Assembly: GCF_015070385.1 (NCBI RefSeq)
Contig: NZ_JADCSA010000003.1
Span: forward strand, 186,001 to 250,000
Length of the DNA stretch: 64,000 bases
Direction: 5' to 3'
Origin: Nocardioides malaquae
GTDB lineage: Bacteria > Actinomycetota > Actinomycetes > Propionibacteriales > Nocardioidaceae
Every line of letters starts with the position of its first letter. Within the stretch, counting starts at the first letter, position 1. Shown in pieces: positions 8,781-17,154 of this stretch. The position numbers and the translations under genes were made by a program. The notes below the pieces were generated by a model. That model worked only from the letters and a program-made list of their open reading frames with translations, ran no database searches and had not been told where the DNA came from.

Positions 8781-9500
8781 ATGACTGAGTCACTGCGTAG
8801 GCGCATGGACCACCTCAGTGACCGCGTCGAGGAGACGCTCTCGGAGGTGAAGCCCCACCTGCGCGGTTGGTTGCACGCCGCCACCGCGCCACTGGCCCTC
8901 GCGGCCGGGGTCGTCCTCGTGCTCCTCTCCCCCTCCGGCCCGATCCGCATCGCCTCCACGGTCTTCGCGGTCACGGCGCTGCTGGTCTTCACCGTCTCGG
9001 CCGTCTACCACCGCGGCAACTGGTCGCCGACCGTGCGGGCGCGCCTGCAACGGTTCGACCACTCCAACATCTTCCTGCTCATCGCCGGCACGTGCACCCC
9101 CTTCGCGATGCTGCTGCTCGAGGGCACCCAGCGGTGGAGCATGCTCGCCATCGTCTGGGGCGGTGCGGTCGCCGGCGTGATCATGAAGGTCTGGTGGACC
9201 TCGCACCCCCGATGGCTCTCCGCGCCGATCTACATGGCCCTGGGGTGGGCCCCGGTCTTCTTCTTCCCCGGCTTCCTCGACGGAGCCATGGAGTACGGCC
9301 GCGGCATCGGCCTGGCGGTCATCACGCTGGTCGTCGTGGGCGGGGCGCTCTACACGATCGGGGGCGTGGTCTACGGGACCAAGCGACCCAACCCCTCGCC
9401 GCGCTGGTTCGGCTTCCACGAGGTGTTCCACTCGTTCACGATCCTGGCCTTCGCCGCCCACTACGTGGGTGTCTCGCTGGCGACCTACTCGCTGCGCTGA
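8781..9500 (+). CDS. trhA: Hemolysin III / PAQR-type membrane protein TrhA
   Basis: A 239-residue integral membrane protein with about seven helices. Typical residues are SAVYHRGNW with FDHSNIFLLIAGTCTPF (conserved His, Asp and Ser of the PAQR fold) and the late FGFHEVFHSFTILAFAAHY. Bacterial TrhA proteins are linked to membrane energetics/homeostasis; hemolysis itself is not implied. ATG 8781 is preceded by ttggagggc, a strong ribosome site. It is divergent from uppS with a 92-base spacer. Confidence 0.92.
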   Translation: MTESLRRRMDHLSDRVEETLSEVKPHLRGWLHAATAPLALAAGVVLVLLSPSGPIRIASTVFAVTALLVFTVSAVYHRGNWSPTVRARLQRFDHSNIFLLIAGTCTPFAMLLLEGTQRWSMLAIVWGGAVAGVIMKVWWTSHPRWLSAPIYMALGWAPVFFFPGFLDGAMEYGRGIGLAVITLVVVGGALYTIGGVVYGTKRPNPSPRWFGFHEVFHSFTILAFAAHYVGVSLATYSLR

Positions 9501-9589
9501 GCCGCCCGGGTCGCCCTTGTCGCGTGGGGACCGGCCGCGCGACCGGGGGCTGGGTCCGACCCCTCGGGCCTCACGCTGGCCCGGACATG

Positions 9590-9692
9590 CAGAAGGGGCG
9601 CAACCGGCGCATGGGGGGGACCGCCGGCTGCGCCCCGGTCTCTGGGGCTGGGAGTCACGGAGGGCGACTCACCTTCAGGATTCAACGAACAA
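9590..9692 (-). ncRNA. Candidate small RNA resembling the actinobacterial 6C RNA
   Basis: On the minus strand a -10-like tcatact (near 9696-9702) is followed by two hairpins. The first is gagtc/gactc with C-rich loop gccctccgt. The second has a 15-base-pair stem (arms 9622-9636 and 9595-9609, one G-U pair) with a loop containing six consecutive C's. The published 6C RNA class of actinobacteria consists of two hairpins with C-run loops that pair with G-rich ribosome sites. The location, between the converging trhA and glsB-like genes, leaves room for an independent RNA. The first loop has only CCCTCC, so class membership is tentative. Confidence 0.42.
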
Positions 9693-9778
9693 AAGTATGA
9701 CACGCGGGTGGGAGGACCCCACCTCACGACGTCCGTGGAGCGGGTGAAATGCGTCACCGCACTCCAGCCCTCGCGACG

Positions 9779-10036
9779 TCAGTGCTTCTTGGAGGTGAGC
9801 GCCTCGGCCACGCCGACCAGCAGCACGGCGGAAATGATGGCCACTGTGGCGCCCAAGAAGTTGAGCTCCCAGATGTCACCCTTCCCCAGAGCGGAAGCCA
9901 CCATGCCACCGATGATGGAGCCCACGACACCCAAAGCCAGGGTGGCGAGCAGGCTGAGGTTCTGCTTGCCCGGCTTGATGAGGCGCGCGACGGCGCCGAC
10001 GAAGAGACCGAAGACGAGGAATCCGATGATGTTCAT
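9779..10036 (-). CDS. GlsB/YeaQ/YmgE-type small membrane protein
   Basis: An 85-residue very hydrophobic protein with three helices, beginning MNIIGFLVFGLFVGAVARLI and containing GKQNLSLLATLALGVVGSII, the Gly-rich pattern of the transglycosylase-associated (GlsB/YeaQ/YmgE) family. These are stress-linked membrane proteins of unknown mechanism. ATG 10036 gives the family length; an in-frame ATG at 10069 would add 11 residues. Confidence 0.88.
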   Translation of the reverse strand: MNIIGFLVFGLFVGAVARLIKPGKQNLSLLATLALGVVGSIIGGMVASALGKGDIWELNFLGATVAIISAVLLVGVAEALTSKKH

Positions 10037-10065
10037 GGACCCCGTGTTCCCCGGCCTCACAGCAC

Positions 10066-10353
10066 TCACACCTCGTCGGTGGATCCGTTTTCGTCGAGGC
10101 GGCCCTGACGGCCCCGCGGCGCCGCGGGGTCGTCGTACACCCCCGCCTCACGGGCGGCGTTGACCTTGCGGAACTGGCGCACGAGGCTCCAGCCCAGCAG
10201 CGCGACCGCCACCGCCATGCCGAGCCACAGGAAGAGGGCGATGTAGCCGGCCTTCACCTCGCTGTCCTCGGGCACGGGACGCGGGGCGTCCTCGATCGCC
10301 ACGAGGAGCGAGGAGAGGACATCGGGGGTGAGGAGCTCGAGCATGGCACCCAT
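10066..10353 (-). CDS. Small single-helix membrane protein next to mca
   Basis: A 95-residue protein of unknown function. Residues about 35-58 (GYIALFLWLGMAVAVALLGW) form one transmembrane helix, followed by a basic and then acidic cytoplasmic tail (SLVRQFRKVNAAREAGVYDD). The start lies 5 bases after the mca stop, with ggagg from the end of mca serving as its ribosome site, so the two are translated from one message. No family assignment is made. Confidence 0.75.
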   Translation of the reverse strand: MGAMLELLTPDVLSSLLVAIEDAPRPVPEDSEVKAGYIALFLWLGMAVAVALLGWSLVRQFRKVNAAREAGVYDDPAAPRGRQGRLDENGSTDEV

Positions 10354-10357
10354 GGTG

Positions 10358-11242
10358 TCAGACCTCCGGCTCGAGGCCGGCGAAGAGGTCGTCCTCCGGT
10401 AGCTCGGTCGGCACGTGGCTCACCACGAGCTCGAAGTCCTCGGTGGGCCACACGTCTTCCTGGATCTCCCGGGGGATGGCGAACCAGAAGCCGTCGGGGT
10501 CGATCTGGGTGGCGTGGGCGAGCAGGGCCTGGTCGCGCACACCGAACCAGTCCGAGCACGGCACCTTCGTGGTGACCCGGGCGTCCCACTCGGGGTCCCG
10601 CTTCCAGGCGTCGAGGCGCTCGGCATAGGGCGACTCGAGACCGTGCTCCTCCATCGCCTCGTGCAGCGCCTTGATCTTGTGCCAGTTGAAGGCGTGGTGG
10701 TAGTAGAGCTTGGCGGCCTGCCAGGGCTCCCCCGCCTCCGGGTACTGCTCGGGGTCGGCAGCCGCGTGGAAGGCGTGGACCGCGACCTTGTGGCACATGA
10801 TGTGGTCGGGGTGCGGGTAGCCGCCGTTCTCGTCGTAGGTCGTGACGACGTGCGGACGGAACGACCGGATCAACGCCACGAGCGGCTTCGCCGCCTCGGC
10901 GACGTCCATCAACCCGAAGCACCCGTCGGGCAGCGGCGGCTTGGGGTCGCCCTCCGGCCAGCCGGAGTCGACGAAGCCGAGCCAGTCCTGGCGCACGCCG
11001 AGGATGTCGCGGGCGCGCTCCATCTCCTGACGGCGGATCTCGGTGATGTTCTCCCAGATCTCGGGGCGGTCCATCTTGGCGTTGAGCACCGATCCGCGCT
11101 CGCCACCGGTGCAGGTCACGACGTGCACGTCGACTCCCTGGGCGACGTACATCGCCGTGGAGGCCGCACCCTTGCTCGACTCGTCGTCGGGGTGGGCGTG
11201 CACGTGCATCAGGCGGAAGCCGGAGAGAGGTCCTTCAGGCAT
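10358..11242 (-). CDS. mca: Mycothiol S-conjugate amidase
   Basis: A 294-residue zinc amidase of the LmbE/PIG-L fold. Mca cleaves mycothiol S-conjugates of toxic electrophiles into a mercapturic acid and GlcN-inositol, a detoxification step specific to actinobacteria. The zinc motif HAHPDDESSKG is at about residues 15-25 and the third ligand lies in GGYPHPDHIMCHK near residue 146. The TCTGGERGSVLN region and full length favour Mca over the paralogue MshB. It heads a message with the downstream small membrane protein gene. Confidence 0.93.
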   Translation of the reverse strand: MPEGPLSGFRLMHVHAHPDDESSKGAASTAMYVAQGVDVHVVTCTGGERGSVLNAKMDRPEIWENITEIRRQEMERARDILGVRQDWLGFVDSGWPEGDPKPPLPDGCFGLMDVAEAAKPLVALIRSFRPHVVTTYDENGGYPHPDHIMCHKVAVHAFHAAADPEQYPEAGEPWQAAKLYYHHAFNWHKIKALHEAMEEHGLESPYAERLDAWKRDPEWDARVTTKVPCSDWFGVRDQALLAHATQIDPDGFWFAIPREIQEDVWPTEDFELVVSHVPTELPEDDLFAGLEPEV

Positions 11243-11321
11243 GCGGCGAGTCTAGGGCCGGGGGCCGACGACGCGGTGCCTGCCGCCGTGTGAGGTTGGC
11301 CCGGATGGCAGTCTTGGGCCC

Positions 11322-11720
11322 GTGACCACGAAGGACGAGCTCGCGCAGCGCTACGGCGCACCCTCCTCCCGGCGCCGTGTGGTGGCGTACGCCGTGAGCG
11401 CGCTGCTCGCCGTCGTCTTCCTGGGGTGGCTGGGCTGGGCCGCCTTCTTCCACAGCACGCCCACCGCCGAGAGCCGGGTGGTCGGCTTCGACTCCGACCC
11501 CGAGCCGCACAGCATCGAGGCGACGGTCCACGTGGAGCTCGACGGGGTCGACGAGGCCGAGTGCCTGGTGCGCGCCCTCTCCGTCGACAAGGCCGTGGTC
11601 GGCGAGCTGTCCTTCACCGGGCGGCAGGGCCAGCAGGTGGTGACCGTGCGCACCGAGCGCAGCGCCACCAGCGTCGACATGGTCGGCTGCCGGGCCGAGG
11701 GTCAGCAGCGCTGGCGCTGA
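11322..11720 (+). CDS. DUF4307 family membrane protein
   Basis: A 132-residue protein with a short cytoplasmic N-terminus (TTKDELAQRYGAPSSRRR), one transmembrane helix at about 20-45 (VVAYAVSALLAVVFLGWLGW) and an extracytoplasmic beta-rich domain. The N-terminal RYG motif and layout are those of DUF4307, commonly encoded between mca and greA in actinobacteria. Function is unknown. GTG 11322 is the only sensible start; it is divergent from mca with a 79-base spacer. Confidence 0.85.
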   Translation: MTTKDELAQRYGAPSSRRRVVAYAVSALLAVVFLGWLGWAAFFHSTPTAESRVVGFDSDPEPHSIEATVHVELDGVDEAECLVRALSVDKAVVGELSFTGRQGQQVVTVRTERSATSVDMVGCRAEGQQRWR

Positions 11721-11782
11721 GGCTCCCTGCCGGCCGTCCCGGGGCGGGGTGCGCGTCGATGTGCGTCTCGCCACGGTGTTGC

Positions 11783-11870
11783 TACAGTGGTCGGAACATC
11801 TGACACCCGCAGGGCTCTCAGGGAACACGGTCGTGACGATCACGACGAGGCCCCGCGGGTTTTGCTTTTG
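11783..11870 (+). promoter_or_regulatory. greA leader with intrinsic-terminator-like hairpin (possible attenuator)
   Basis: A -10-like tacagt is at 11783-11788. The leader then forms a long hairpin: outer arms 11805-11815 and 11850-11860 (11 pairs, one mismatch) enclosing an inner perfect hairpin gtcgtga-cga-tcacgac at 11830-11846. It is followed at once by gttttgcttttg, the only strong T-rich tract after a hairpin seen in this window. The greA ribosome site lies 8 bases beyond. This looks like an intrinsic terminator inside the greA leader rather than the end of the DUF4307 gene, whose stop is 85 bases upstream of the hairpin. Confidence 0.55.
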
Positions 11871-11888
11871 TCCAACAGGAGTGAATCC

Positions 11889-12383
11889 ATGACCCAGCAG
11901 AGCGCAGGCACCATCTGGCTGACCCAGGAGGCCTACGACAAGCTCCAGGCTGAGCTCGACGACCTCAAGGGCCCCAAGCGCCAGGAGATCATCGACCGCA
12001 TCTCGGCCGCTCGCGACGAGGGCGACCTCAAGGAGAACAGCGGCTACCACGCGGCGCGTGACGAGCAGGGCAAGCAGGAGGCCCGCATCCGTCAGCTCGA
12101 GGACATGCTGCGTCGCGCCGAGGTGGGCGAGACCCCGCCCGACGACGGTGTCGTCGAGCCCGGCATGAAGGTGACCGTCAAGTTCGTCGACTTCGGCGAC
12201 GAGGAGACCTTCCTCCTGGGCGCCCGCGAGATCGAGGAGGAGGGCCTCACGGTCTACTCCCCCCAGTCCGCGATGGGCGAGGCCATCTCCGGCCACAAGG
12301 TCGGCGAGAAGGTCTCCTACACCGCCCCCAACGGCAAGGAGATCTCCATCGAGATCCTCGAGGCGAAGCCCTTCACCGGCTGA
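11889..12383 (+). CDS. greA: Transcription elongation factor GreA
   Basis: A 164-residue protein. The N-terminal coiled coil (residues about 8-82) includes RISAARDEGDLKENSGYHAA with the acidic tip (D/E pair) that enters the RNA polymerase secondary channel and stimulates cleavage of backtracked RNA. The C-terminal FKBP-like globular domain ends in SPQSAMGEAISGHKVGEKVS. ATG 11889 is preceded by caggag at the right distance. Transcription appears to pass through a terminator-like leader hairpin, and a strong hairpin follows the stop. Confidence 0.96.
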   Translation: MTQQSAGTIWLTQEAYDKLQAELDDLKGPKRQEIIDRISAARDEGDLKENSGYHAARDEQGKQEARIRQLEDMLRRAEVGETPPDDGVVEPGMKVTVKFVDFGDEETFLLGAREIEEEGLTVYSPQSAMGEAISGHKVGEKVSYTAPNGKEISIEILEAKPFTG

Positions 12384-12403
12384 CACACGTACGTCTCTGC
12401 GAG

Positions 12404-12428
12404 CGGCGCCCGGGTCTCCCGGGCGCCG
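12404..12428 (+). terminator. Terminator hairpin after greA
   Basis: Perfect 11-base arms cggcgcccggg (12404-12414) and cccgggcgccg (12418-12428) with a 3-base loop, followed by ttct. It lies 20 bases after the greA stop, so it is the likely end of the greA transcript. Confidence 0.75.
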
Positions 12429-12449
12429 TTCTGCGTCCTGCGTCCCCTC

Positions 12450-12516
12450 CCCCGCAACTGGCGGATTGATGACGCGACACGCCGGGGCCGGCGTCATCAT
12501 CTCGCCAGTTGCGGGG
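12450..12516. repeat. Long intergenic palindrome between greA and ilvA
   Basis: Arms at 12450-12475 and 12491-12516 are 26 bases with three mismatches; the outer 14 bases (ccccgcaactggcg and its complement) and inner 8 are perfect. The 15-base spacer is gacacgccggggccg. No T-run follows on either side, and greA already has its own terminator, so this is likely a palindromic repeat element or the ilvA-side transcript end. Confidence 0.65.
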
Positions 12517-12529
12517 CCGGGCGGGACGG

Positions 12530-13741
12530 TCAGTGCTTGATCCGGTAGCCCCGCTCCTCCAGCCGCTGACGCACCAGCGCGGCGTCCTGGGCGCTGCGCG
12601 TCTCCAGCTGCAGCCCCACCTCCACCTCGTCGATGGCGAGGCTGGGAGAGGTGCGCTCGTGGGCGACCTCCAGCACGTTGGCGTCCATCTCGCTCACCTC
12701 GGCCAGCAGCGCAGCCAGCCCGCCGGGGCGGTCGGGGATGCAGACCCGGAGGTAGAGGTAGCGCCCCGCCGCGGCGAGTCCGTGACGGATCACCCTGCCG
12801 AGCAGCAACGGGTCGATGTTGCCCCCTGAGAGCACGGCGACGGCCGGCGTCTCGCAGCGCCCCGGGTCGTCGAGCAGGGCAGCCACCGCAGCGGCGCCCG
12901 CCGGCTCGACCACCATCTTGGCGCGCTCCACCAGCGACAGCAGCGCCCGCGAGAGCGACTCCTCCCCCACGGTCCAGATGTCGTCGACGAGGTCACGCAC
13001 CATCGCGAAGGTGACGTCTCCGGGCAGTCCCACCGCGATGCCGTCGGCCATGGTGGCCATCCGCTCCAGGCCGATCGGACGCCCCTGCGCCAAGGAGTCG
13101 GGGAAGGCCGCAGCGCCGGCCGCCTGCACACCCACGACGCGGACGTCGGGGCGTACGGACTTCACGGCCAGCGCGATGCCCGCGAGCAGTCCGCCACCGC
13201 CGGTGGGCACGATCACCGTGCGCACGTCGGGGTCCTGCTCGAGGATCTCCAGCCCGCAGGTGGCCTGCCCGGCGACGACGTCGGCGTGGTCGAAGGGGTG
13301 GATCAGCACCGCCCCGGTCTCGTCGGCGTACGCCTGCGCCTGCGCGAGCGCGTCCTCGAGGACGTGGCCGTGGAAGACGACCTCGGCGCCGTAGCCCCGG
13401 GTGGCCGCCTCCTTCGGCAGGGGCGCCCCCTCGGGCATGTAGACGCGCGCCCGGATGTCGAGCAGCTGCGCGGCGAGCGCCACACCCTGGGCGTGGTTGC
13501 CGGCGGAGGCCGCCACCACCCCGCGCGCCCGCTCCTCGTCGCTGAGGCGGGCCATCCGCACGTAGGCGCCCCGCGCCTTGAACGACCCCGTGCGTTGGAG
13601 GTTCTCGCACTTCAACCGCACCGGACCACCCACCGCCCCCGAGAGCCACCGCGACTCCTCCATGGGCGTACGCACCGCGACGCCGCGCAGCATCTCGGCG
13701 GCGGCGCGCACGTCGTCGAGGTGGGGCAGGGCGGCGGTCAT
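12530..13741 (-). CDS. ilvA: Threonine ammonia-lyase (threonine dehydratase) with ACT domain
   Basis: A 403-residue PLP enzyme converting threonine to 2-oxobutanoate and ammonia, the first step towards isoleucine. The PLP lysine is in RTGSFKARGAY near residue 55, the phosphate-binding glycine loop is VPTGGGGLLAG, and SAGNHAQGVA is also conserved. Residues about 325-403 form an ACT-like domain (LRVCIPDRPGGLAALLAEVS). The single ACT and total length match the TdcB/IlvA short type found in actinobacteria, so a catabolic or biosynthetic role is possible. Its ATG overlaps the stop of the upstream exporter gene by 4 bases. Confidence 0.92.
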   Translation of the reverse strand: MTAALPHLDDVRAAAEMLRGVAVRTPMEESRWLSGAVGGPVRLKCENLQRTGSFKARGAYVRMARLSDEERARGVVAASAGNHAQGVALAAQLLDIRARVYMPEGAPLPKEAATRGYGAEVVFHGHVLEDALAQAQAYADETGAVLIHPFDHADVVAGQATCGLEILEQDPDVRTVIVPTGGGGLLAGIALAVKSVRPDVRVVGVQAAGAAAFPDSLAQGRPIGLERMATMADGIAVGLPGDVTFAMVRDLVDDIWTVGEESLSRALLSLVERAKMVVEPAGAAAVAALLDDPGRCETPAVAVLSGGNIDPLLLGRVIRHGLAAAGRYLYLRVCIPDRPGGLAALLAEVSEMDANVLEVAHERTSPSLAIDEVEVGLQLETRSAQDAALVRQRLEERGYRIKH

Positions 13742-15090
13742 CGGGCCTCCTCGTCGGTCTCCGGCGTGGTCGTCGGATCGGTGCGTTCCTGCGGTTCGTC
13801 GGGCTCCATCAGGTCCTCCTCCGCATCAGTCAGGGCGATCTCCTCCGGATCCGATCGGTCCGTGAGGTGGAGGACGACGGCGTTGACGGCCGCCACCAGT
13901 GGCACCGCGATCAGCGCACCCCCGACGCCCGCCACCAGCAACCCGCAGGCGATCGCGACGATCACGCCGAGGGGGTGCACCGCCACGAAGCGCCCCATGA
14001 GGAAGGGCTGCAGCAGGTTGCCCTCGATCTGCTGCACCACAATCACGCCGAGCAGCATGAAGAGCGCGGTCAACGGCCCCTGGTCGACCAGCGCCACCAG
14101 CACGGCGACACCGCCGGCCACCGTGGCGCCGACCATCGGCACGAAGGCGCCGAGGAAGACGAGGACGCCGATCGCGAGCACGAAGGGCACGTCCAGCCAC
14201 CACGCCACGAGCATGATGCCCAGGGCGTCGACGGCGGCGACCACCACCGTGGCCCGCACGAACTGGGTCAGGGAGACCCACGCCACGCGGCCCGAGGAGT
14301 CGACGTGCCGGCGGGCCGCCCGGGGGGTCAGTCGCACCGTCCACGACCAGATCCGCTCCCCGTCGGCGAGGAAGAAGTACATCGCGAAGAGCACGATGAA
14401 GAAGCCGGCCGTGATGTGCCCGATCGCGGAGCCGATGCCCGCCGCCTGGTCGACCGCACCGTTCCTCGACCACTCGGTGATGGCGTCCTGCACCTGCTCG
14501 ATGTAGTCATTGATCTGGCTCTCGCTGGCGTTGAGCGGTCCGTCGCGCAACCAGACCCGGATCTTCCCCAGCCCCTTCACCACCTGGTCGGCGAGGTCGG
14601 TGGCACCGTTGGCCACCTGCTGGCCGGCGAAGGTCAGCAGGGCCGCCACGGCCGAGACGGTCGCGGTCACCGTGAGTACGGCCGCCAGGCTGCGCGGCAC
14701 GCCCACCCGCCGGGCGGCCCGCACGGCCGGCGAGAGCAGCGCCGCGAGCAGCAGGGCGATGGCGAGCGGGAAGGCGACCACGGCGAACTTCCCGAGCAGC
14801 CACAGCACCACGTAGCCGGCGGCCGCGATCACCAGGAAGCGCCACGACCACGCGGCAGCCAGGTCGAGGCCCCACGGCACCTGCGCGCGGGAGAAGTTGG
14901 AGGTGCCCGAGGTGACCGGTGGCACCGGGGTCTCCGCACGACGCTCGGCCCGGCGCTCGGCCCGCAGCAGCGCCCACTGCTGGGCGAACTGCTGGGTCAG
15001 CCGGTCGGCAAGTCGGTCGCCGGCCCGGTCCTCCGCCGACGACGGTGTGGTCTGCTCGCCCGTCGCGCGGCGCCCCTGGTCCCTGCTCAC
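13738..15090 (-). CDS. AI-2E family transporter (PerM-like)
   Basis: A 450-residue membrane protein with a charged, Arg/Glu-rich cytoplasmic N-terminus of about 75 residues, then about eight helices. The region LFAMYFFLADGERIWSWTVR followed by AWVSLTQFVRATVVVAAVDA and LGAFVPMVGATVAGGVAVLV is typical of the AI-2E exporter family, and a Glu/Asp/Pro-rich tail closes it. Some members export autoinducer-2 or act as Na+/H+ antiporters; substrate here is unknown. Translation is coupled to ilvA by a 4-base overlap. Confidence 0.88.
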   Translation of the reverse strand: MSRDQGRRATGEQTTPSSAEDRAGDRLADRLTQQFAQQWALLRAERRAERRAETPVPPVTSGTSNFSRAQVPWGLDLAAAWSWRFLVIAAAGYVVLWLLGKFAVVAFPLAIALLLAALLSPAVRAARRVGVPRSLAAVLTVTATVSAVAALLTFAGQQVANGATDLADQVVKGLGKIRVWLRDGPLNASESQINDYIEQVQDAITEWSRNGAVDQAAGIGSAIGHITAGFFIVLFAMYFFLADGERIWSWTVRLTPRAARRHVDSSGRVAWVSLTQFVRATVVVAAVDALGIMLVAWWLDVPFVLAIGVLVFLGAFVPMVGATVAGGVAVLVALVDQGPLTALFMLLGVIVVQQIEGNLLQPFLMGRFVAVHPLGVIVAIACGLLVAGVGGALIAVPLVAAVNAVVLHLTDRSDPEEIALTDAEEDLMEPDEPQERTDPTTTPETDEEAR

Positions 15091-15142
15091 CCGGTCAGGC
15101 TACCCACCGGCAGCCCTCGGGAAGCACCGCTGAGCGGGCGCG

Positions 15143-16303
15143 TCAGCCGAGCGCGCGCCCCAGGTCGGCGAGGAGGTCCTCGACGGTCTCGATGCCGACA
15201 CTGAGACGGATCAGGTCGGCGGGCACCTCGAGCTCGGTGCCGGCGACGCTGGCGTGCGTCATCCGGCCCGGGTGCTCGATGAGCGACTCGACGCCACCGA
15301 GCGACTCGCCCAGCGTCCACACCTCGGTGGCGGCGCAGACGTCGAGCGCGGCCTGCTCACCGGCGGCGACCCGGAAGGAGATGATCCCGCCGAAGCGCTT
15401 CATCTGACGCTTCGCGACCTCGTGGCCGGGGTGCGACTCCAGGCCCGGGTAGATGACCTCCGCGACGGCCGGGTGCCCCGAGAGGAACTCCACGATCTTC
15501 TCGGCGTTGTCGCAGTGGCGCTCCATGCGCACGGCGAGGGTCTTGAGCCCGCGGTGGGTGAGGAACGAGTCGAAGGGACCGGCGACGGCACCCATCGAGT
15601 TCTGGTGGAAGGCGATCTTCTCGGCGAGCGCCTCGTCCTTGACGACGACCGCGCCGCCGACGACGTCGGAGTGGCCACCGACGTACTTGGTGGTCGAGTG
15701 CACGACGACGTCGGCGCCCAGCGCCAGCGGCTGCTGCAGGTAGGGCGAGGCGAAGGTGTTGTCGACGACGAGCAGCGCGCCGGCCTCGTGGGCGATGGCG
15801 GCCAGCGCCTCGATGTCGGCGATGTTGAGCAGCGGGTTGGTGGGCGTCTCCACCCACACCAGCTTGGTGCGGCCCGGCTCGATGGCCGCACGGACCGCCT
15901 CGGGGTCGGAGAGCACGGCCGGCGTGTGGTCCAGGCCCCAGACCTTCTCGACCTTGTCGAAGAGGCGGTAGGTGCCGCCGTAGGCGTCGTTGGGCACGAC
16001 GGCGTGGTCACCGGGGCGGCAGAGCGCGCGCACGATGGTGTCCTCGGCGGCGAGGCCGGAGGCGAACGCGAAGCCGTGCGTACCCCCCTCGATCGCGGCG
16101 AGCGCACCCTCGAGCGCCGTACGCGTGGGGTTGGCGGAGCGGCTGTACTCGTAGCCGCCGCGCATCCCGCCGACGCCGTCCTGCTTGTAGGTGCTGGTGG
16201 CGTAGATCGGCGGGATCACCGCCCCGGTCATCTCGTCCGGCTCGTAGCCGGCGTGGATGGCCCTGGTCTCGAATCCGGCGTGGTCCCACTGCTGCTCAGT
16301 CAC
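15143..16303 (-). CDS. metB: Cystathionine gamma-synthase
   Basis: A 386-residue PLP enzyme of the Cys/Met-metabolism family. It joins an activated homoserine ester and cysteine to cystathionine in methionine synthesis. The PLP lysine is in [13 protein letters not shown] near residue 206. Other conserved parts are [20 protein letters not shown], the [13 protein letters not shown] strand and the C-terminal [18 protein letters not shown]. The last motif, with Glu preserved, fits gamma-synthase/gamma-lyase; the two activities cannot be told apart with certainty. A cystathionine beta-synthase gene is also in the window at 29175. Confidence 0.9.
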   Translation of the reverse strand: MTEQQWDHAGFETRAIHAGYEPDEMTGAVIPPIYATSTYKQDGVGGMRGGYEYSRSANPTRTALEGALAAIEGGTHGFAFASGLAAEDTIVRALCRPGDHAVVPNDAYGGTYRLFDKVEKVWGLDHTPAVLSDPEAVRAAIEPGRTKLVWVETPTNPLLNIADIEALAAIAHEAGALLVVDNTFASPYLQQPLALGADVVVHSTTKYVGGHSDVVGGAVVVKDEALAEKIAFHQNSMGAVAGPFDSFLTHRGLKTLAVRMERHCDNAEKIVEFLSGHPAVAEVIYPGLESHPGHEVAKRQMKRFGGIISFRVAAGEQAALDVCAATEVWTLGESLGGVESLIEHPGRMTHASVAGTELEVPADLIRLSVGIETVEDLLADLGRALG

Positions 16304-16391
16304 ACGGGCGAGCCTACGCGGGAAGTCCGACGACCATCAAAGCGTTACGTTGGGCAGACAGGTCCACCGTCCCCCACCCCGTGGAGTCCCC

Positions 16392-17030
16392 GTGCTGTTC
16401 GGCCGCCTCAAGACCTCCCTGCCCGCACCGGAGCAGACCCTGCCGGGTCGCCCCTCGCGCCCGTGGACGCTGGGCCGCCACCACGTGCTCGACGCGCCCG
16501 TCGTGACCGACGAGGTGCCCGACGGCCTGGAGGTCGCGATCTTCGGCCTCGGCTGCTTCTGGGGTGCCGAGGAGTTCTACTGGCAGGTGCCCGGCGTCTG
16601 GTCGACCTCGGTGGGCTACGCCGGCGGCACCACGCCGCACCCGACCTACGAGGAGGTCTGCTCGGGCCTGACCGGCCACACCGAGGCGGTGCGAGTGGTC
16701 TTCGACCCCACGCAGGTCACCTACGCCGAGCTGGTGAAGCGGTTCTTCGAGATCCACGACCCGACGCAGGGCATGCGCCAGGGCAACGACGTCGGCACGC
16801 AGTACCGCTCGGCGCTCTACACCACCACGCCGGAGCAAGCCGAGGTCGCCCGCGAGCTGACCCGCGTCTACGGCGAGGAGCTCACCCGACGCGGCTTCGA
16901 CGAGATCACCACCGAGATCGCACCGGCCGCTGAGTACTACTACGCCGAGGACCCGCACCAGCAGTACCTCGCGAAGAACCCGAACGGCTACCGCTGCCAC
17001 GCGAAGACGGGCGTCGACTTCCCCGCCTGA
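16392..17030 (+). CDS. msrA: Peptide-methionine (S)-S-oxide reductase MsrA
   Basis: A 212-residue enzyme that reduces methionine-S-sulfoxide in proteins and free methionine. The catalytic motif [15 protein letters not shown] has its cysteine near residue 55; [19 protein letters not shown] and [20 protein letters not shown] are further family signatures, and a resolving Cys is seen in [10 protein letters not shown] near the end. GTG 16392 follows gtggag at a good distance and keeps the family's N-terminal extension. It is divergent from metB with an 88-base spacer, so both sulfur genes may share control. Confidence 0.93.
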   Translation: MLFGRLKTSLPAPEQTLPGRPSRPWTLGRHHVLDAPVVTDEVPDGLEVAIFGLGCFWGAEEFYWQVPGVWSTSVGYAGGTTPHPTYEEVCSGLTGHTEAVRVVFDPTQVTYAELVKRFFEIHDPTQGMRQGNDVGTQYRSALYTTTPEQAEVARELTRVYGEELTRRGFDEITTEIAPAAEYYYAEDPHQQYLAKNPNGYRCHAKTGVDFPA

Positions 17031-17051
17031 CCCCGCTGGGGATCATGTGAC

Positions 17052-17099
17052 GGGTTGCGGTGGGTCCGCGTCACCAGGTGACCCACATCCACCGCAACC
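17052..17099. repeat. Palindromic repeat, copy 1, upstream of the AbiEi/DUF559 gene
   Basis: A 48-base unit with 11-base perfect outer arms ggttgcggtgg (17053-17063) and ccaccgcaacc (17089-17099), and an inner palindrome tcacc-a-ggtga. It matches the unit at 18101-18148 at 41 of 48 positions and in the same orientation; changes fall mostly in the spacer. Confidence 0.8.
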
Positions 17100-17154
17100 T
17101 CCGTCATCCACAGGGGTCGAGCGGGAGACCCCACCTTCCCGCCACGATCGGGCC

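Noticed and set aside
16304-16391. SAM or other sulfur riboswitch in the metB/msrA spacer
   Set aside because: The spacer is 88 bases and shows no conserved core or terminator hairpin for either gene.
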